Below are positions 50,296 through 59,300 of a stretch of DNA of 64,000 nucleotides, piece by piece. A program made the translations under genes and the position numbers. Origin of the DNA: an uncultured Saprospiraceae bacterium (GTDB lineage Bacteria; Bacteroidota; Bacteroidia; Chitinophagales; Saprospiraceae); contig CALJOK010000037.1 in the NCBI GenBank assembly GCA_937981555.1, positions 22,623 to 86,622 on the forward strand, written 5' to 3'. The notes under the pieces are model-generated. The model searched no databases, was not told the DNA's origin, and saw nothing but the letters and a program-made list of their open reading frames with translations. Within the stretch, counting starts at the first letter, position 1. Each line of letters begins with the position of its first letter.

Positions 50296-52218
50296 CTAAA
50301 CAATTTTAAACATCACATCATCTTCCTCGATGTCTTCTCCATGCTTGGCTGTGATTTCTACAATTTTTCCAGACTTGTCAGCAGCAATGGCATTGATTAC
50401 TTTCATGGATTCAATGTAAGCAACAGTATCACCTTCATGAATAATGTCTCCAATTTTTACAGGCCGATCTGAAGACTCTTTAGTTAAATAAAATTTACCT
50501 TCCAATGGCGCTTCTATAGTTTGGTAACTACTCAAATCAACTTTGGGAGGAGGACTACTTTGAGATGAATTTTGATTGGTCGAATTGCTTGATGATGAAT
50601 TATTTTCGTTTCCACTTGGAGCATCATCATAGGAAATATTGACTTTGAATTTTTCTCCATCAACATCGACAGTAATATTTCGAGGTTGTGGTATGGAGGC
50701 AGTCGGAATAGTTACAGCAGGAATCGGAGTTGCTGTAGTACCCGTACTTTGGGCTTTTTTAGCTTTTCTTTCTTCCAAGTCAGCATTGAACTTCTCTTTT
50801 GCTTTTCCAGATTTATAATCTTTATATTGAGCAGGATGCATGGCTAATTCAAATAACTCCTCATCATCCTCTCCGTAGTCCCAACCATTTTTTTCCATTT
50901 CTGCAGCGAATAGTTCTAATTCATCTGGATATAAATCTTGAGGATTTCCAGTATAAGGTTCTCTTTTTTGGCGGAGGGCTAATGCTTGTAAATCTTCACC
51001 CAATGGGCCAAGCAATTGTCCAGATCGTCCCATCAACATTCCCCAAGTATTTTCGTCAATCATACTCCAACGTTCCTTTCCTTTTTCCATCTGAGTTACA
51101 TTCATCAAGGCAACATTTTTTACATATTGACTGAAAGGTGTAACTAAAGGCGGATAACCCATTTGTGGCCAAACGTATTCCACCTCGTTAAATAATTTTA
51201 TCAAAAGATCATCTTGTGAAACATCAGGTTTTCCATTTTTGGCCATCCACTTATTTAAGCTTCGAATATTTTTTTCCAAATCAGCCATCAAGCTTCCCAT
51301 CATTCCTCCTGGTAAACCTGGACCAATCAACAATGAATTCATCTGACGATTCAGAGGATTAATATAGTATCCTAAAAAGTCATCCATGAACTCTTGAGTC
51401 AATCTTCTGACCTCCATGTATGCATTCATGTTGATGTCTTCCACTTCAAATCCAGCATCTTTTAGCATCGCATGAATGGTCAATAAATCAGCATGACCAG
51501 TTCCCCAAGAAAGTGGTTGCATTCCTACATCAATAATATCTGCACCTGCACGAGCTGCCTCCAAAGATGAAGCAACTGAGAATCCAGGAGTGGAATGTCC
51601 ATGATATTGAATTAAGATATTTGGATGGCGGTCCTTAATTCCTTTGACAATTTTCCCAACAGAAACTGGACGACCGATTCCTGCCATGTCTTTGATACAA
51701 ATTTCCTCGGCACCTAAATCAATATATTGATCTGCCAAATTGATATAATAGTCAATGGTATGAAGAGGGGAAAAAGTCAAACTCAATGCACCTTGTGCGA
51801 TCATTCCACCTTCCTTGGCGAACTTAAATGAGTTCTCTAAATTTTGAGGATTGTTTAATCCGTCGAAAGATCTTGAGATATCTGTTCCTTGTTTTTTCTT
51901 TAGGGCAAACATCATCCGACGTATATCTGCTGACACAGGACTCATTCGAATTCCGTTCAATCCACGCTCTAACATTTGAGTTTGGATACCAGCATCATTA
52001 AATGGTTGAGTCCATTTTCGCACCGCTTGATTTGGATTTTCCCCAAACAATAAATTAACTTGTTCAAATCCTCCACCGTTCGTTTCCACTCGAGCAAAAC
52101 ACCCCATGTCAATAATCGGTTGTGCTACACGAACTAGTTGATCTACTCTTGGAACATATTTTCCTGCTGATTGCCACATGTCTCGATAGACGAGGGCTAA
52201 TTTTATTTTTCTACTCAT
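50296..52218 (-). CDS. oadA: Oxaloacetate decarboxylase alpha chain (biotin carboxyltransferase)
   Basis: The 640-residue subunit transfers the carboxyl from oxaloacetate (or a related oxoacid) to biotin. The HMGL-like carboxyltransferase domain has the start RDMWQSAGKYV, the KDMAG motif with active-site lysine near residue 195, the HGHSTPGF metal histidines and DVGMQPLSWG. The C-terminal part has a Ser/Asn/Gln linker followed by a biotinyl domain with YIESMKVINAI (biotinylated lysine). The RDMWQS variant differs from the RDxxQS in many proteins only in spacing detail. It is 54 nt after oadG. Substrate choice among oxaloacetate, pyruvate-carboxylating and methylmalonyl types is not proven. 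Confidence 0.93.
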   Translation of the reverse strand: MSRKIKLALVYRDMWQSAGKYVPRVDQLVRVAQPIIDMGCFARVETNGGGFEQVNLLFGENPNQAVRKWTQPFNDAGIQTQMLERGLNGIRMSPVSADIRRMMFALKKKQGTDISRSFDGLNNPQNLENSFKFAKEGGMIAQGALSLTFSPLHTIDYYINLADQYIDLGAEEICIKDMAGIGRPVSVGKIVKGIKDRHPNILIQYHGHSTPGFSVASSLEAARAGADIIDVGMQPLSWGTGHADLLTIHAMLKDAGFEVEDINMNAYMEVRRLTQEFMDDFLGYYINPLNRQMNSLLIGPGLPGGMMGSLMADLEKNIRSLNKWMAKNGKPDVSQDDLLIKLFNEVEYVWPQMGYPPLVTPFSQYVKNVALMNVTQMEKGKERWSMIDENTWGMLMGRSGQLLGPLGEDLQALALRQKREPYTGNPQDLYPDELELFAAEMEKNGWDYGEDDEELFELAMHPAQYKDYKSGKAKEKFNADLEERKAKKAQSTGTTATPIPAVTIPTASIPQPRNITVDVDGEKFKVNISYDDAPSGNENNSSSSNSTNQNSSQSSPPPKVDLSSYQTIEAPLEGKFYLTKESSDRPVKIGDIIHEGDTVAYIESMKVINAIAADKSGKIVEITAKHGEDIEEDDVMFKIV

Positions 52219-52272
52219 GGTTCAATATTGGTTAGGTTTTATTTTAAATGATAAAATTCAAATTGACTTTTA

Positions 52273-52554
52273 TCAGAGTTTTTCAATTTTTTCTATTCTC
52301 CCTTTTCCATGGGTTAGATGGTCAACAGTTCCAATGATGGCTGCTAATTTCTTTTTATTAATTGAGTTGGAAGGGGTTGGGATTAGAGGAGGTCTATGAT
52401 TAGAAATATTTGCTTTTGCAGTTTCAGGAGGGGCATATTTGTTAGTAATTCTTATCAGAATTTGACCAGTAAAAACCACTAATGATAAAATAGCAAAAAC
52501 TGTTATCATGCCAACTGCCAGAATAATAAATGCCTCTTGTAAGTTCTCGTTCAT
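52273..52554 (-). CDS. oadG: Oxaloacetate decarboxylase gamma chain
   Basis: The 93-residue protein has one membrane helix (residues 8-34, FIILAVGMITVFAILSLVVFTG) followed by a polar Pro/Asn/Lys tail, the layout of OadG, which anchors and links the alpha and beta subunits. The start of the helix, MITVFAILSLVV, is typical. It lies first in the operon before oadA. With oadA and oadB it would make a sodium pump driven by decarboxylation, unusual for an aerobic-looking genome but common in Bacteroidota. Confidence 0.85.
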   Translation of the reverse strand: MNENLQEAFIILAVGMITVFAILSLVVFTGQILIRITNKYAPPETAKANISNHRPPLIPTPSNSINKKKLAAIIGTVDHLTHGKGRIEKIEKL

Positions 52555-52960
52555 AATTATATTTGTAAAAAAGTAAAGTGTAAAACTAACAAAAAGGGAG
52601 TAAAATGGAAGGAATCTACTCGGAATGTCTTCTGTTTTTTGAAAAAAGATAGAAGATAATTTTAGATAAGTAGCTTAGATGGAAATATTTTTGAATTGAT
52701 TCTTTTTATTGACAAAATAAAATTTTGAAAAATTAAATTATTTGTAATTTGATTTAGGAATATTTTTTTTTCATAATTTAGGACTCAGTTATTTTATTTA
52801 AGGAAATCTTCTTTTTTTGTATAAAGAATAAAATTTCGTTTTTATGGAGGAAATTAATTTTAATTTGGGTTGCTTTAATTTTTATAAAAGTTGTTGCAAC
52901 CATTCTTAATTATACTTTTCTTTTAAAGAAATTGTCTAAAATTATTAAAAAACGAAAATT
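52555..52960. other. Intergenic region upstream of oadG and the NTF2-like gene
   Basis: No gene is seen in this 406-bp AT-rich stretch. It holds the divergent promoters of oadG (minus) and the NTF2-like gene (plus). Some TTG and TAnn-TTG-like runs occur (for example near TTGACAAAATAAAATTTTG) but no exact -7 box was found, so none is called. Confidence 0.4.
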
Positions 52961-53464
52961 ATGAAATTTACTTTTACTCTCCTTTTTATTAGTTTGCTTC
53001 CTTTGACTGTTTTTAGTCAAGCTGAAAAAGCTATGGATTCCTCTGAAATTAAAAATGAAATGCCAACGGACGAAGCGGAAGTTTTAAAAGTTGTTGTTCA
53101 TCTTTTTGACGGAATGCGAGCAGGCGATAGTTCAATGGTAAGTTCTTGTTTTTATGAGCAAGTTGATATGTTTACTTCTTACACCAATAAAAAAGGAGAA
53201 GCAGTTTTTGTAAAAGATGATGTTCAAAAATTTATCAATGCAGTTGGAACACCACACGAGGAAGTTTGGGATGAAAAAATTTGGGATACAGAAATTCGAG
53301 TGGATGGAAATTTAGCACAAGTGTGGACGAAATATGGATTTTATTTAGATGAAAAATTTTCTCATTGCGGAGTTGATGCCATTCATTTAACCAAGACTAA
53401 AGATGGTTGGAAAATCTTTCATCTTTCGGATACTCGACAGAGGGAAGGTTGCGAAATTAAGTGA
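52961..53464 (+). CDS. Secreted NTF2-like / DUF4440-type protein
   Basis: The 167-residue protein has a signal peptide (FTLLFISLLPLTVFSQ) and a SnoaL/NTF2-type cone fold: LKVVVHLFDGMRAGDSSMVSSCF (first helix), then strands QVDMFTSYTNKKGEAVFV, WDEKIWDTEIRVDGNLAQVWTKYGFYLDEKFSHCGVDAI, HLTKTKDGWKIFHLSDTR. In Bacteroidota such proteins are common and mostly uncharacterised; catalytic roles are unproven. It is a single gene followed by a terminator. Confidence 0.85.
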   Translation: MKFTFTLLFISLLPLTVFSQAEKAMDSSEIKNEMPTDEAEVLKVVVHLFDGMRAGDSSMVSSCFYEQVDMFTSYTNKKGEAVFVKDDVQKFINAVGTPHEEVWDEKIWDTEIRVDGNLAQVWTKYGFYLDEKFSHCGVDAIHLTKTKDGWKIFHLSDTRQREGCEIK

Positions 53465-53479
53465 TGAACTAAAAATGAA

Positions 53480-53520
53480 GAGTGATAAGTTTTGATTCAA
53501 CATGTCAAAACTTATCACTC
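53480..53520. terminator. 16-bp hairpin between convergent genes
   Basis: GAGTGATAAGTTTTGA (53480-53495) is the exact complement of 53505-53520 with a 9-nt loop. It serves the NTF2-like gene and the convergent gene that ends 10 nt later. No T run follows. Confidence 0.8.
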
Positions 53521-53530
53521 ATTCAGTTCC

Positions 53531-54391
53531 TTAAAATTTTTCATCGCCCATCGGTTCCAAAGCTCGATTAGGTCGCAATTCTCTTTCAGGAAAATTATTT
53601 TTGGAAAAATCTAAAATGCGCATCTCATGGAGAAATCCTTCTTCTAATAAATTAGATTCAATAGGCATCGACGATGGCAATAAAATTCCATCGTAATTTT
53701 TGTAGTCATGAAAGTAGGCAGCACCTTTTAAAACATTCAACATTTCTCGAATAGTGTATTCGAGTTTTACAATCTGCTTTGTTTTTTTATCCAACCAAAT
53801 CAGGTACTGATCAATCTCTCTTTGAGGTTCAGTTGTATTCCATGAAGCAATAATTCCTTCGCAAGTTTTACCATCAATTTCAGCTTCACCAGCATAGGCA
53901 AATGAATTGGCATTTTGAATACGAAGAGGAAACTCAATAAAGTATTGATAGGTTGGAAGCCAAAAAGTAATATTTGGATCCTCCTTAAATTTATGTCCAG
54001 TTCCTTCGGAAAAAATATAACTTTTCCAAGATTGAATTCCCCATGAGAGTCCTTCGTTTTCGCCAGACAAAAACGTTAGTTTTCCATCATAAGTTTTTGG
54101 AATATATTTTAATGAAAGTCGAACGGAGTCTTCAGCGTAACCATGACTATTTGAACCTAACCTACCAAAAAATACATCTTCAGATTTTGTGGAATAAGTA
54201 TTTATTTTTTCCCAATTAGCAATTCCATGAGCTTGGCCCATTTCTTGTAACAATGCTTTTGCATATTTTTCATTGGGTTCGTTTTTTGCTAAATCAGTTC
54301 TTAAATCTATAGTGCCTAAAAAATAAAGATAGGTCACAATGATAAAAAAAAGTAAAATAAGTCCACCGAGAATTCTAAAAATTAACCTCAT
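53531..54391 (-). CDS. Membrane-anchored protein of unknown function
   Basis: The 286-residue protein has an N-terminal membrane segment (FRILGGLILLFFIIVTYLYFLG) and a soluble part of beta-strand character: SVRLSLKYIPKTYDGKLTF, EGIIASWNTTEPQREIDQYLIWLDKKTKQIVKLEYTIRE, YDGILLPSSM. The strand pattern with a substrate-like hydrophobic cleft is reminiscent of LolA/LolB-type outer membrane lipoprotein chaperones, but I do not recognise a named family. It lies at the end of a four-gene minus-strand run with a peptidase, a cupin and an unknown protein. Confidence 0.6.
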   Translation of the reverse strand: MRLIFRILGGLILLFFIIVTYLYFLGTIDLRTDLAKNEPNEKYAKALLQEMGQAHGIANWEKINTYSTKSEDVFFGRLGSNSHGYAEDSVRLSLKYIPKTYDGKLTFLSGENEGLSWGIQSWKSYIFSEGTGHKFKEDPNITFWLPTYQYFIEFPLRIQNANSFAYAGEAEIDGKTCEGIIASWNTTEPQREIDQYLIWLDKKTKQIVKLEYTIREMLNVLKGAAYFHDYKNYDGILLPSSMPIESNLLEEGFLHEMRILDFSKNNFPERELRPNRALEPMGDEKF

Positions 54392-54421
54392 TCATCTTTA
54401 TGTTTTGAAAAAAAAATAAAA

Positions 54422-55159
54422 CTATTGTTGATCCCACCGAGCTCGATAACCACGTACATCAAAATGGACAGACATGGTTCCAGGATACTTTCCAATTCCA
54501 CCTTCGTCTTTGATGATCTTATTTTCTAAAAAATCTAAGACGATAGTTTTGTCCTTCTGATTGGCATATCCATCATTATTAATGTCGCCGATTTGAAGAT
54601 CAAGTGCTTGCCCTTTTAGGTGTCTACTCAGCGATGCGCCTCCGACTTTTTCATTGTAAGCAGGATGTCGAAATCCGTTGACAATTGTAAAACCAGTTTC
54701 GTTGTAGCCATTTTCGAAAAGAACATTTTGCAATGCTAAAAGTTTTAAAAGTAATTTTTTATCCACCATCCAATACACTTCTTTTCCTTCTCCAAGCGCA
54801 TCAATATTTTCGTAGTAATAATCATCTTTTGGTAAAAAATCTTTTATTCTAAAACTGCCAACAATAAATTTGAAAATATCTTTTCCTTTGATGATCAGTA
54901 AGTTAGAACCTTTTGCGAGGTCTTTGTATTTCTTTTCATTGTATTTGGTTTTGGAAAGGTATTCTTTTTTTAATTTGGAAAAGGGAACGGACGGAAAAGA
55001 CTTGAGTATGCTTTTTATTTTTTTAGGTTGGGTGACGATTTCTTGTTTGTGGGTTAGGTCGTATTGCCATTCGTGGTATTTTTCTGGAAGGTTGGTCTTT
55101 TTCCAAAGTAAAAAAATGGAAGCAACGATGATAAGAAAATAGGTGAGGGGTTTTTGCAA
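54422..55159 (-). CDS. M15-family metallopeptidase, membrane-anchored
   Basis: The 245-residue protein has an N-terminal membrane segment (LTYFLIIVASIFLLW) and a C-terminal M15-type zinc peptidase domain with GFRHPAYNEKVGGASLSRHLKGQALDL (SRHxxGxAxD zinc motif), an EF-hand-like calcium/linker NNDGYANQ and the final VHFDVRG (second zinc histidine). Members cleave D-amino acid bonds in peptidoglycan. The upstream region is Lys-rich. It is likely to act on the wall from the periplasmic face. The promoter word AACAATACATTTACA precedes it. Confidence 0.8.
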   Translation of the reverse strand: MQKPLTYFLIIVASIFLLWKKTNLPEKYHEWQYDLTHKQEIVTQPKKIKSILKSFPSVPFSKLKKEYLSKTKYNEKKYKDLAKGSNLLIIKGKDIFKFIVGSFRIKDFLPKDDYYYENIDALGEGKEVYWMVDKKLLLKLLALQNVLFENGYNETGFTIVNGFRHPAYNEKVGGASLSRHLKGQALDLQIGDINNDGYANQKDKTIVLDFLENKIIKDEGGIGKYPGTMSVHFDVRGYRARWDQQ

Positions 55160-55178
55160 AAGTAGATTTTAGTAGATT

Positions 55179-55193
55179 TGTAAATGTATTGTT
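55179..55193 (-). promoter_or_regulatory. Third copy of the AACAATACATTTACA word (minus strand)
   Basis: The 15-nt word in minus orientation lies 20 nt upstream of the M15 peptidase start. It equals the words at 19057 and 44015 in their first 15 nt. As in those cases it contains TACATTTAC. Confidence 0.4.
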
Positions 55194-55241
55194 ATTTTTA
55201 TAAAATGTATCGGATTTTTTGAATTGATCCGATACCAAATT

Positions 55242-55613
55242 TTATATTTTTTCTAAATTTTCTTTTGTCAATTCGCTGACTACTTCTCCTGTATTGATGG
55301 TTGAAGCTGGTTCAAAAAGCATAATTTGCACTTCCTCATTTTCAGTTCTTGGTCGATGTTCAACTCCTTTTGGGACGATGATAATTTCACCTTCTTGTAC
55401 AATTTCTGTTCTATCTCGGAAGTCCATCAACAACTTTCCTTTGATGACCATGAATAATTCATCTTCGTTTTCATGCGAATGCCAAACGAACTCGCCACTT
55501 ATTTTTGCAAGTTTTACATGTTGTCCATTGAGTTCGCCAATTATTTTTGGAGACCAATGTTCGTTGATTTGTTGGTATTTATTTTGGAGGTTAATTTTTC
55601 TTGCGATGAGCAT
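55242..55613 (-). CDS. Cupin-fold protein
   Basis: The 123-residue protein has a double-stranded beta-helix with the metal motif GEFVWHSHENEDELFMVIKGKLLMDF (HxH-x3-E region) and PKGVEHRPRTENEEVQIMLFEP (the second histidine motif). It should bind a small metal cofactor. Family members range from isomerases to dioxygenases. Its start lies 23 nt inside the 3' end of the preceding gene on the same strand, so translational coupling is likely. No substrate assigned. Confidence 0.85.
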   Translation of the reverse strand: MLIARKINLQNKYQQINEHWSPKIIGELNGQHVKLAKISGEFVWHSHENEDELFMVIKGKLLMDFRDRTEIVQEGEIIIVPKGVEHRPRTENEEVQIMLFEPASTINTGEVVSELTKENLEKI

Positions 55614-56202
55614 TGTGTAGTTTTAAATTTAGTGAAGTAATTTGATCTCGGATTACTTTTTTTATTGGGAAAAAATAATATCCAAAAACCATCGCCTTAA
55701 AAAAAATATCATATTTAATAGTTTGCAAGGTTCCATCTTTAATGTATCTTATTTGAAAACCATTTCCGTTATAACTATAGACTTCACCATTTGGATTACC
55801 TGGTCCATATCTGACAGAATAGATGTGTTCAGTATTGAGTAATTTATCAATAGGTTTCATATTGGAATCGAGTAAGAAATTAGTTTTTAACTGAAAAACT
55901 TCTTTTGCATTTTTTGCTTCGAAAAAATATATTTCTGAATAATCCCATTTGTTTTGAAATTCCTTTATAATACTTTTTCTAATTTTGTCAATTTCCTTCT
56001 CTTCTTTTTTAGCTCTTCTTTCATTTCCATGTTTTCTAAGCATTTTAATTTTTTCATCCCCATTGGGAAGTTGGACGAGTAAGATTCCTGCTTTTAATTG
56101 TTCAAGATGAGTTTTTTTATCTAACTCAGAAACGGGCATTTGGCTATAACCGAAATTGGAAAAAGCTAAAATTAGGATAAATGAAAATATAATTTCTTTC
56201 AT
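55591..56202 (-). CDS. Secreted protein of unknown function
   Basis: The 203-residue protein has a signal peptide (IIFSFILILAFSNFGYSQ) and a Lys-rich helical region (MLRKHGNERRAKKEEKEIDKIRKSIIKEF, about residues 54-85) followed by beta-strands (WDYSEIYFFEAKNAKEVFQ, YSYNGNGFQIRYIKDGTLQTIKYD). The shape is that of a periplasmic or outer-membrane accessory. No family recognised. Its 3' end overlaps the cupin gene by 23 bp. It opens the minus-strand run. Confidence 0.6.
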   Translation of the reverse strand: MKEIIFSFILILAFSNFGYSQMPVSELDKKTHLEQLKAGILLVQLPNGDEKIKMLRKHGNERRAKKEEKEIDKIRKSIIKEFQNKWDYSEIYFFEAKNAKEVFQLKTNFLLDSNMKPIDKLLNTEHIYSVRYGPGNPNGEVYSYNGNGFQIRYIKDGTLQTIKYDIFFKAMVFGYYFFPIKKVIRDQITSLNLKLHNAHRKKN

Positions 56203-56281
56203 GTTTTGATTTTAAAAATTCAATCAATAAGTATTCACAATATATAAATGTAATAAAAATCATTTTTATTTTCTAAAAAAC

Positions 56282-56315
56282 AAAAACCGTTGAAAATGTC
56301 TTCCCAACGGTTTTT
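56282..56315 (-). terminator. Terminator of the giant adhesin gene
   Basis: On the minus strand AAAAACCGTTG and CAACGGTTTTT form an 11-bp stem with a 12-nt loop, followed by GTTTTTTAG. It lies 29 nt after the stop codon of the repeat protein. Confidence 0.85.
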
Positions 56316-56343
56316 GATTTTTTATTAAAAAATTGAATTCAGT

Positions 56344-59300
56344 TTATTTTCTTAGCGCAACATCTCCTTTGTAAATAATTTTTCGACCATCTTTAAATTC
56401 GATTTCTGCAAAGTAAACGAAGACCGCAGGATTCATTTTTTCGCCTTTAAAAAATCCATCCCAACCAACAGAATAATCGTTTGGTTGAATATCAGTTTGT
56501 TGAAAAATTTGGTCACCCCAACGGTTATAGATTTTCAAAACATGAATTTTTTCCACATCAATTCCCCCGTGAATAATGAACACATCGTTGTTTCCATCAT
56601 CGTTTGGAGTAAAGACATTTGGAATAAATATGTTTCGATTTTTCTCTACAAAAATGGTAATGTCATCTTTATCTTCACAACCATTGAAGTTCAATGCAGT
56701 TGCTTGGTAAGCAGTAGTTTCTAGTGGTGCAACAATCGGATTTGGACAATTCTCACAAGGAAGTGTTGCGTCAAGTCTCCACCATAAACTATCATAAGAT
56801 TGACTTACGACAGCATTGATTTGAGCCTCTTCGCCTAGTTGAATAGTGATGTCTTCTCCTAAATCCAAAATGAATGGAGTAGGAGCAACTAAATTTACTT
56901 CCGTTTCTAATTCACAACCTAAAGCATCCGTAACCAATAAAGAGTAATCGCCTTCTGCCAAAAATGGGAAGGTATTAATATCTGATGATGCTCCACCATT
57001 GAATGAATATTGGTATGGGCCGGTACCTCCATCAACATTTAAAACAGTTAATGAACCATCATCATCTCCATTACAGGAAATTGGCATTAATTCATAATTT
57101 ATTTGAACTGGAACATTAGTATTTTCTGAAATCACAATTGCATCAATTATGGTACATCCATTGTTGATATCAGTTACTAAAATTTGATAAGTACCAGCTT
57201 GATTAATGGATGGATTAGCACTAGTTGGGTTGGTGATAGTTCCTCCATTTTGAGTAGTCCAACTATAAGTGAAATTTGGACCAGTTGAGGAATTTCCTCC
57301 GATTTGGATAAAATTAAAATCACAATCTAAACTTGTGTTTGTACCTGCATCTGCTGTAGGAAAATTGTTATCGACGTTAACAGTAACCTCATCCGTTGCA
57401 AAACAACCATTGTCATTATTAGTGACGATTAAAGTATATGTTCCAGGTTGTACAGCAGAGATATTTAGTGTGTTAGAATTTGGAATGGGATTACCGTTTG
57501 GATCAATCCATTGATAAGTAATATTACCTGTACTTGATCCTGTACCATCTAAGGTAACTGATCCTAAATCACAAGATAGCATAACAGCAGTTCCAGCTTC
57601 GGCAGTTGGAGGATCAACTGATTCATTGACTTCTACTAATTCGGTAGCGTTACAACCATTGTCAGTATTGGTGATTTCTAATGAATAAGTTCCAGGTAGA
57701 TCAGCTTCATATTCTTGATCCGTTGCTCCTGTGATTGGGTCGCCGTTTAAGAACCATTGGTAAGCGAAATTATCTGCAAATGGTCCTACCAAAACTTGTG
57801 CTGAGTTATTACAATCTAAAGGATCTACTTCATCCAAAGTAAATACTGGAGAATTAATATCAGCAGACACCATAACTAAATCAGAAGCAGATTCACATCC
57901 ATTTTGAGGATTAGTTATGATCAAAGTATAATCTCCAGCAGAAGTAACTAATGGATTTTGATCATTCATATTTGCACTACTGATGCCTGGTCCTTCCCAA
58001 TTGTAAATCGCTCCAGGAGTAGAACTTGATCCATTTAAAGTTGCTTGACCATCTTGACAAGTTAATTGTTGATCGATTCCTGCATTTACATCCGGAGTTT
58101 CAAAATCTTCTGTCATTTCAATAAAAGTAGTTGCGGAACAACCATTTGGCAAAGAAACGATTAAGTTATAAGTCCCTTCGGAATCAATCATGAGCGAAGC
58201 AGAATCAGCACCGATAATTGTATTTCCATTTAATGACCATTGGAAAAGTAAGTCAGTTCCTCCTGTAGAGTTGGTAGCATCTAAAAGGATAGTAGGGTTA
58301 TTACAATCTAAAGCAATCGGTTGATCGATAAATGCAATTGGAGTTTGATCTACAATTACTGTAACAATTTCAGCATCGTCAGGACAAGTTCCAGAACCAG
58401 CTAAGAAATATTCAAAAGTATAAGTTCCAGCATTTTGACCATCAGTATTGAATGAGCCAGTTATTGAATTGAAGGCAATTCCTGATGATGGATTGGCAGA
58501 AGTTTCTGTCCACGTTCCATTTGCATCAGCGCCAATTAATTCATTTTGTAAATTAATTAAACCCGCATCAACACTACAGAAACTAGTAGCAGGATTGGCA
58601 GTACCTGCATTGACTGGTGTGTTTTCAGAAACTACAATTGAAGTTTCACCAGTACAGCCATTTAGGTCTGTAACGATAACTGTAAATGTTCCATCTTGAT
58701 CAGCGGTTACATTTTGACTAGTTGATCCATCAGACCATAAGTAACTTGAAAACCCTGCACCTGCATCGAGAATAGTTGACTCTCCGCTACAGAAATTTGG
58801 AACACCAGAAATAACCGTAGTTGGATTGGATAATTCATTAACGGTAGTTTCATCAGTACCAGTACATCCATTGGTGTCGGTAACGGTTACAGTATAGGTG
58901 CCTCCGTTATTTACGGGTAAAGTTTCATCTGTTGAACCATCTGACCATAAATAACTGACGTATCCAGGAGGGGCTATACATACGGTAGTTATACCTGGGC
59001 AAAATTGAGTGTCGCCTGTGATATTGATAATTGGATTATCATTTTGATTAACTAAAATAGATTCTGATCCAGTACAATTATTGGCATCTGTTACAGTCAC
59101 AGTATATGTTCCTGGTGAGTTAACTTGTATGAATTCATCTGTTGAATTATCTGACCAAAAATAAGTTGTAAATCCACTTGCTGCAGAAACGGTAGTTTCA
59201 CCTCCTTCACAGAAAGCACTTACTCCTGAAAGCATTGGATCCAAACTTTGTAATTCTTGCACATCAATAAAAGCTTCATCGGTACAACCATTTGCATCGG

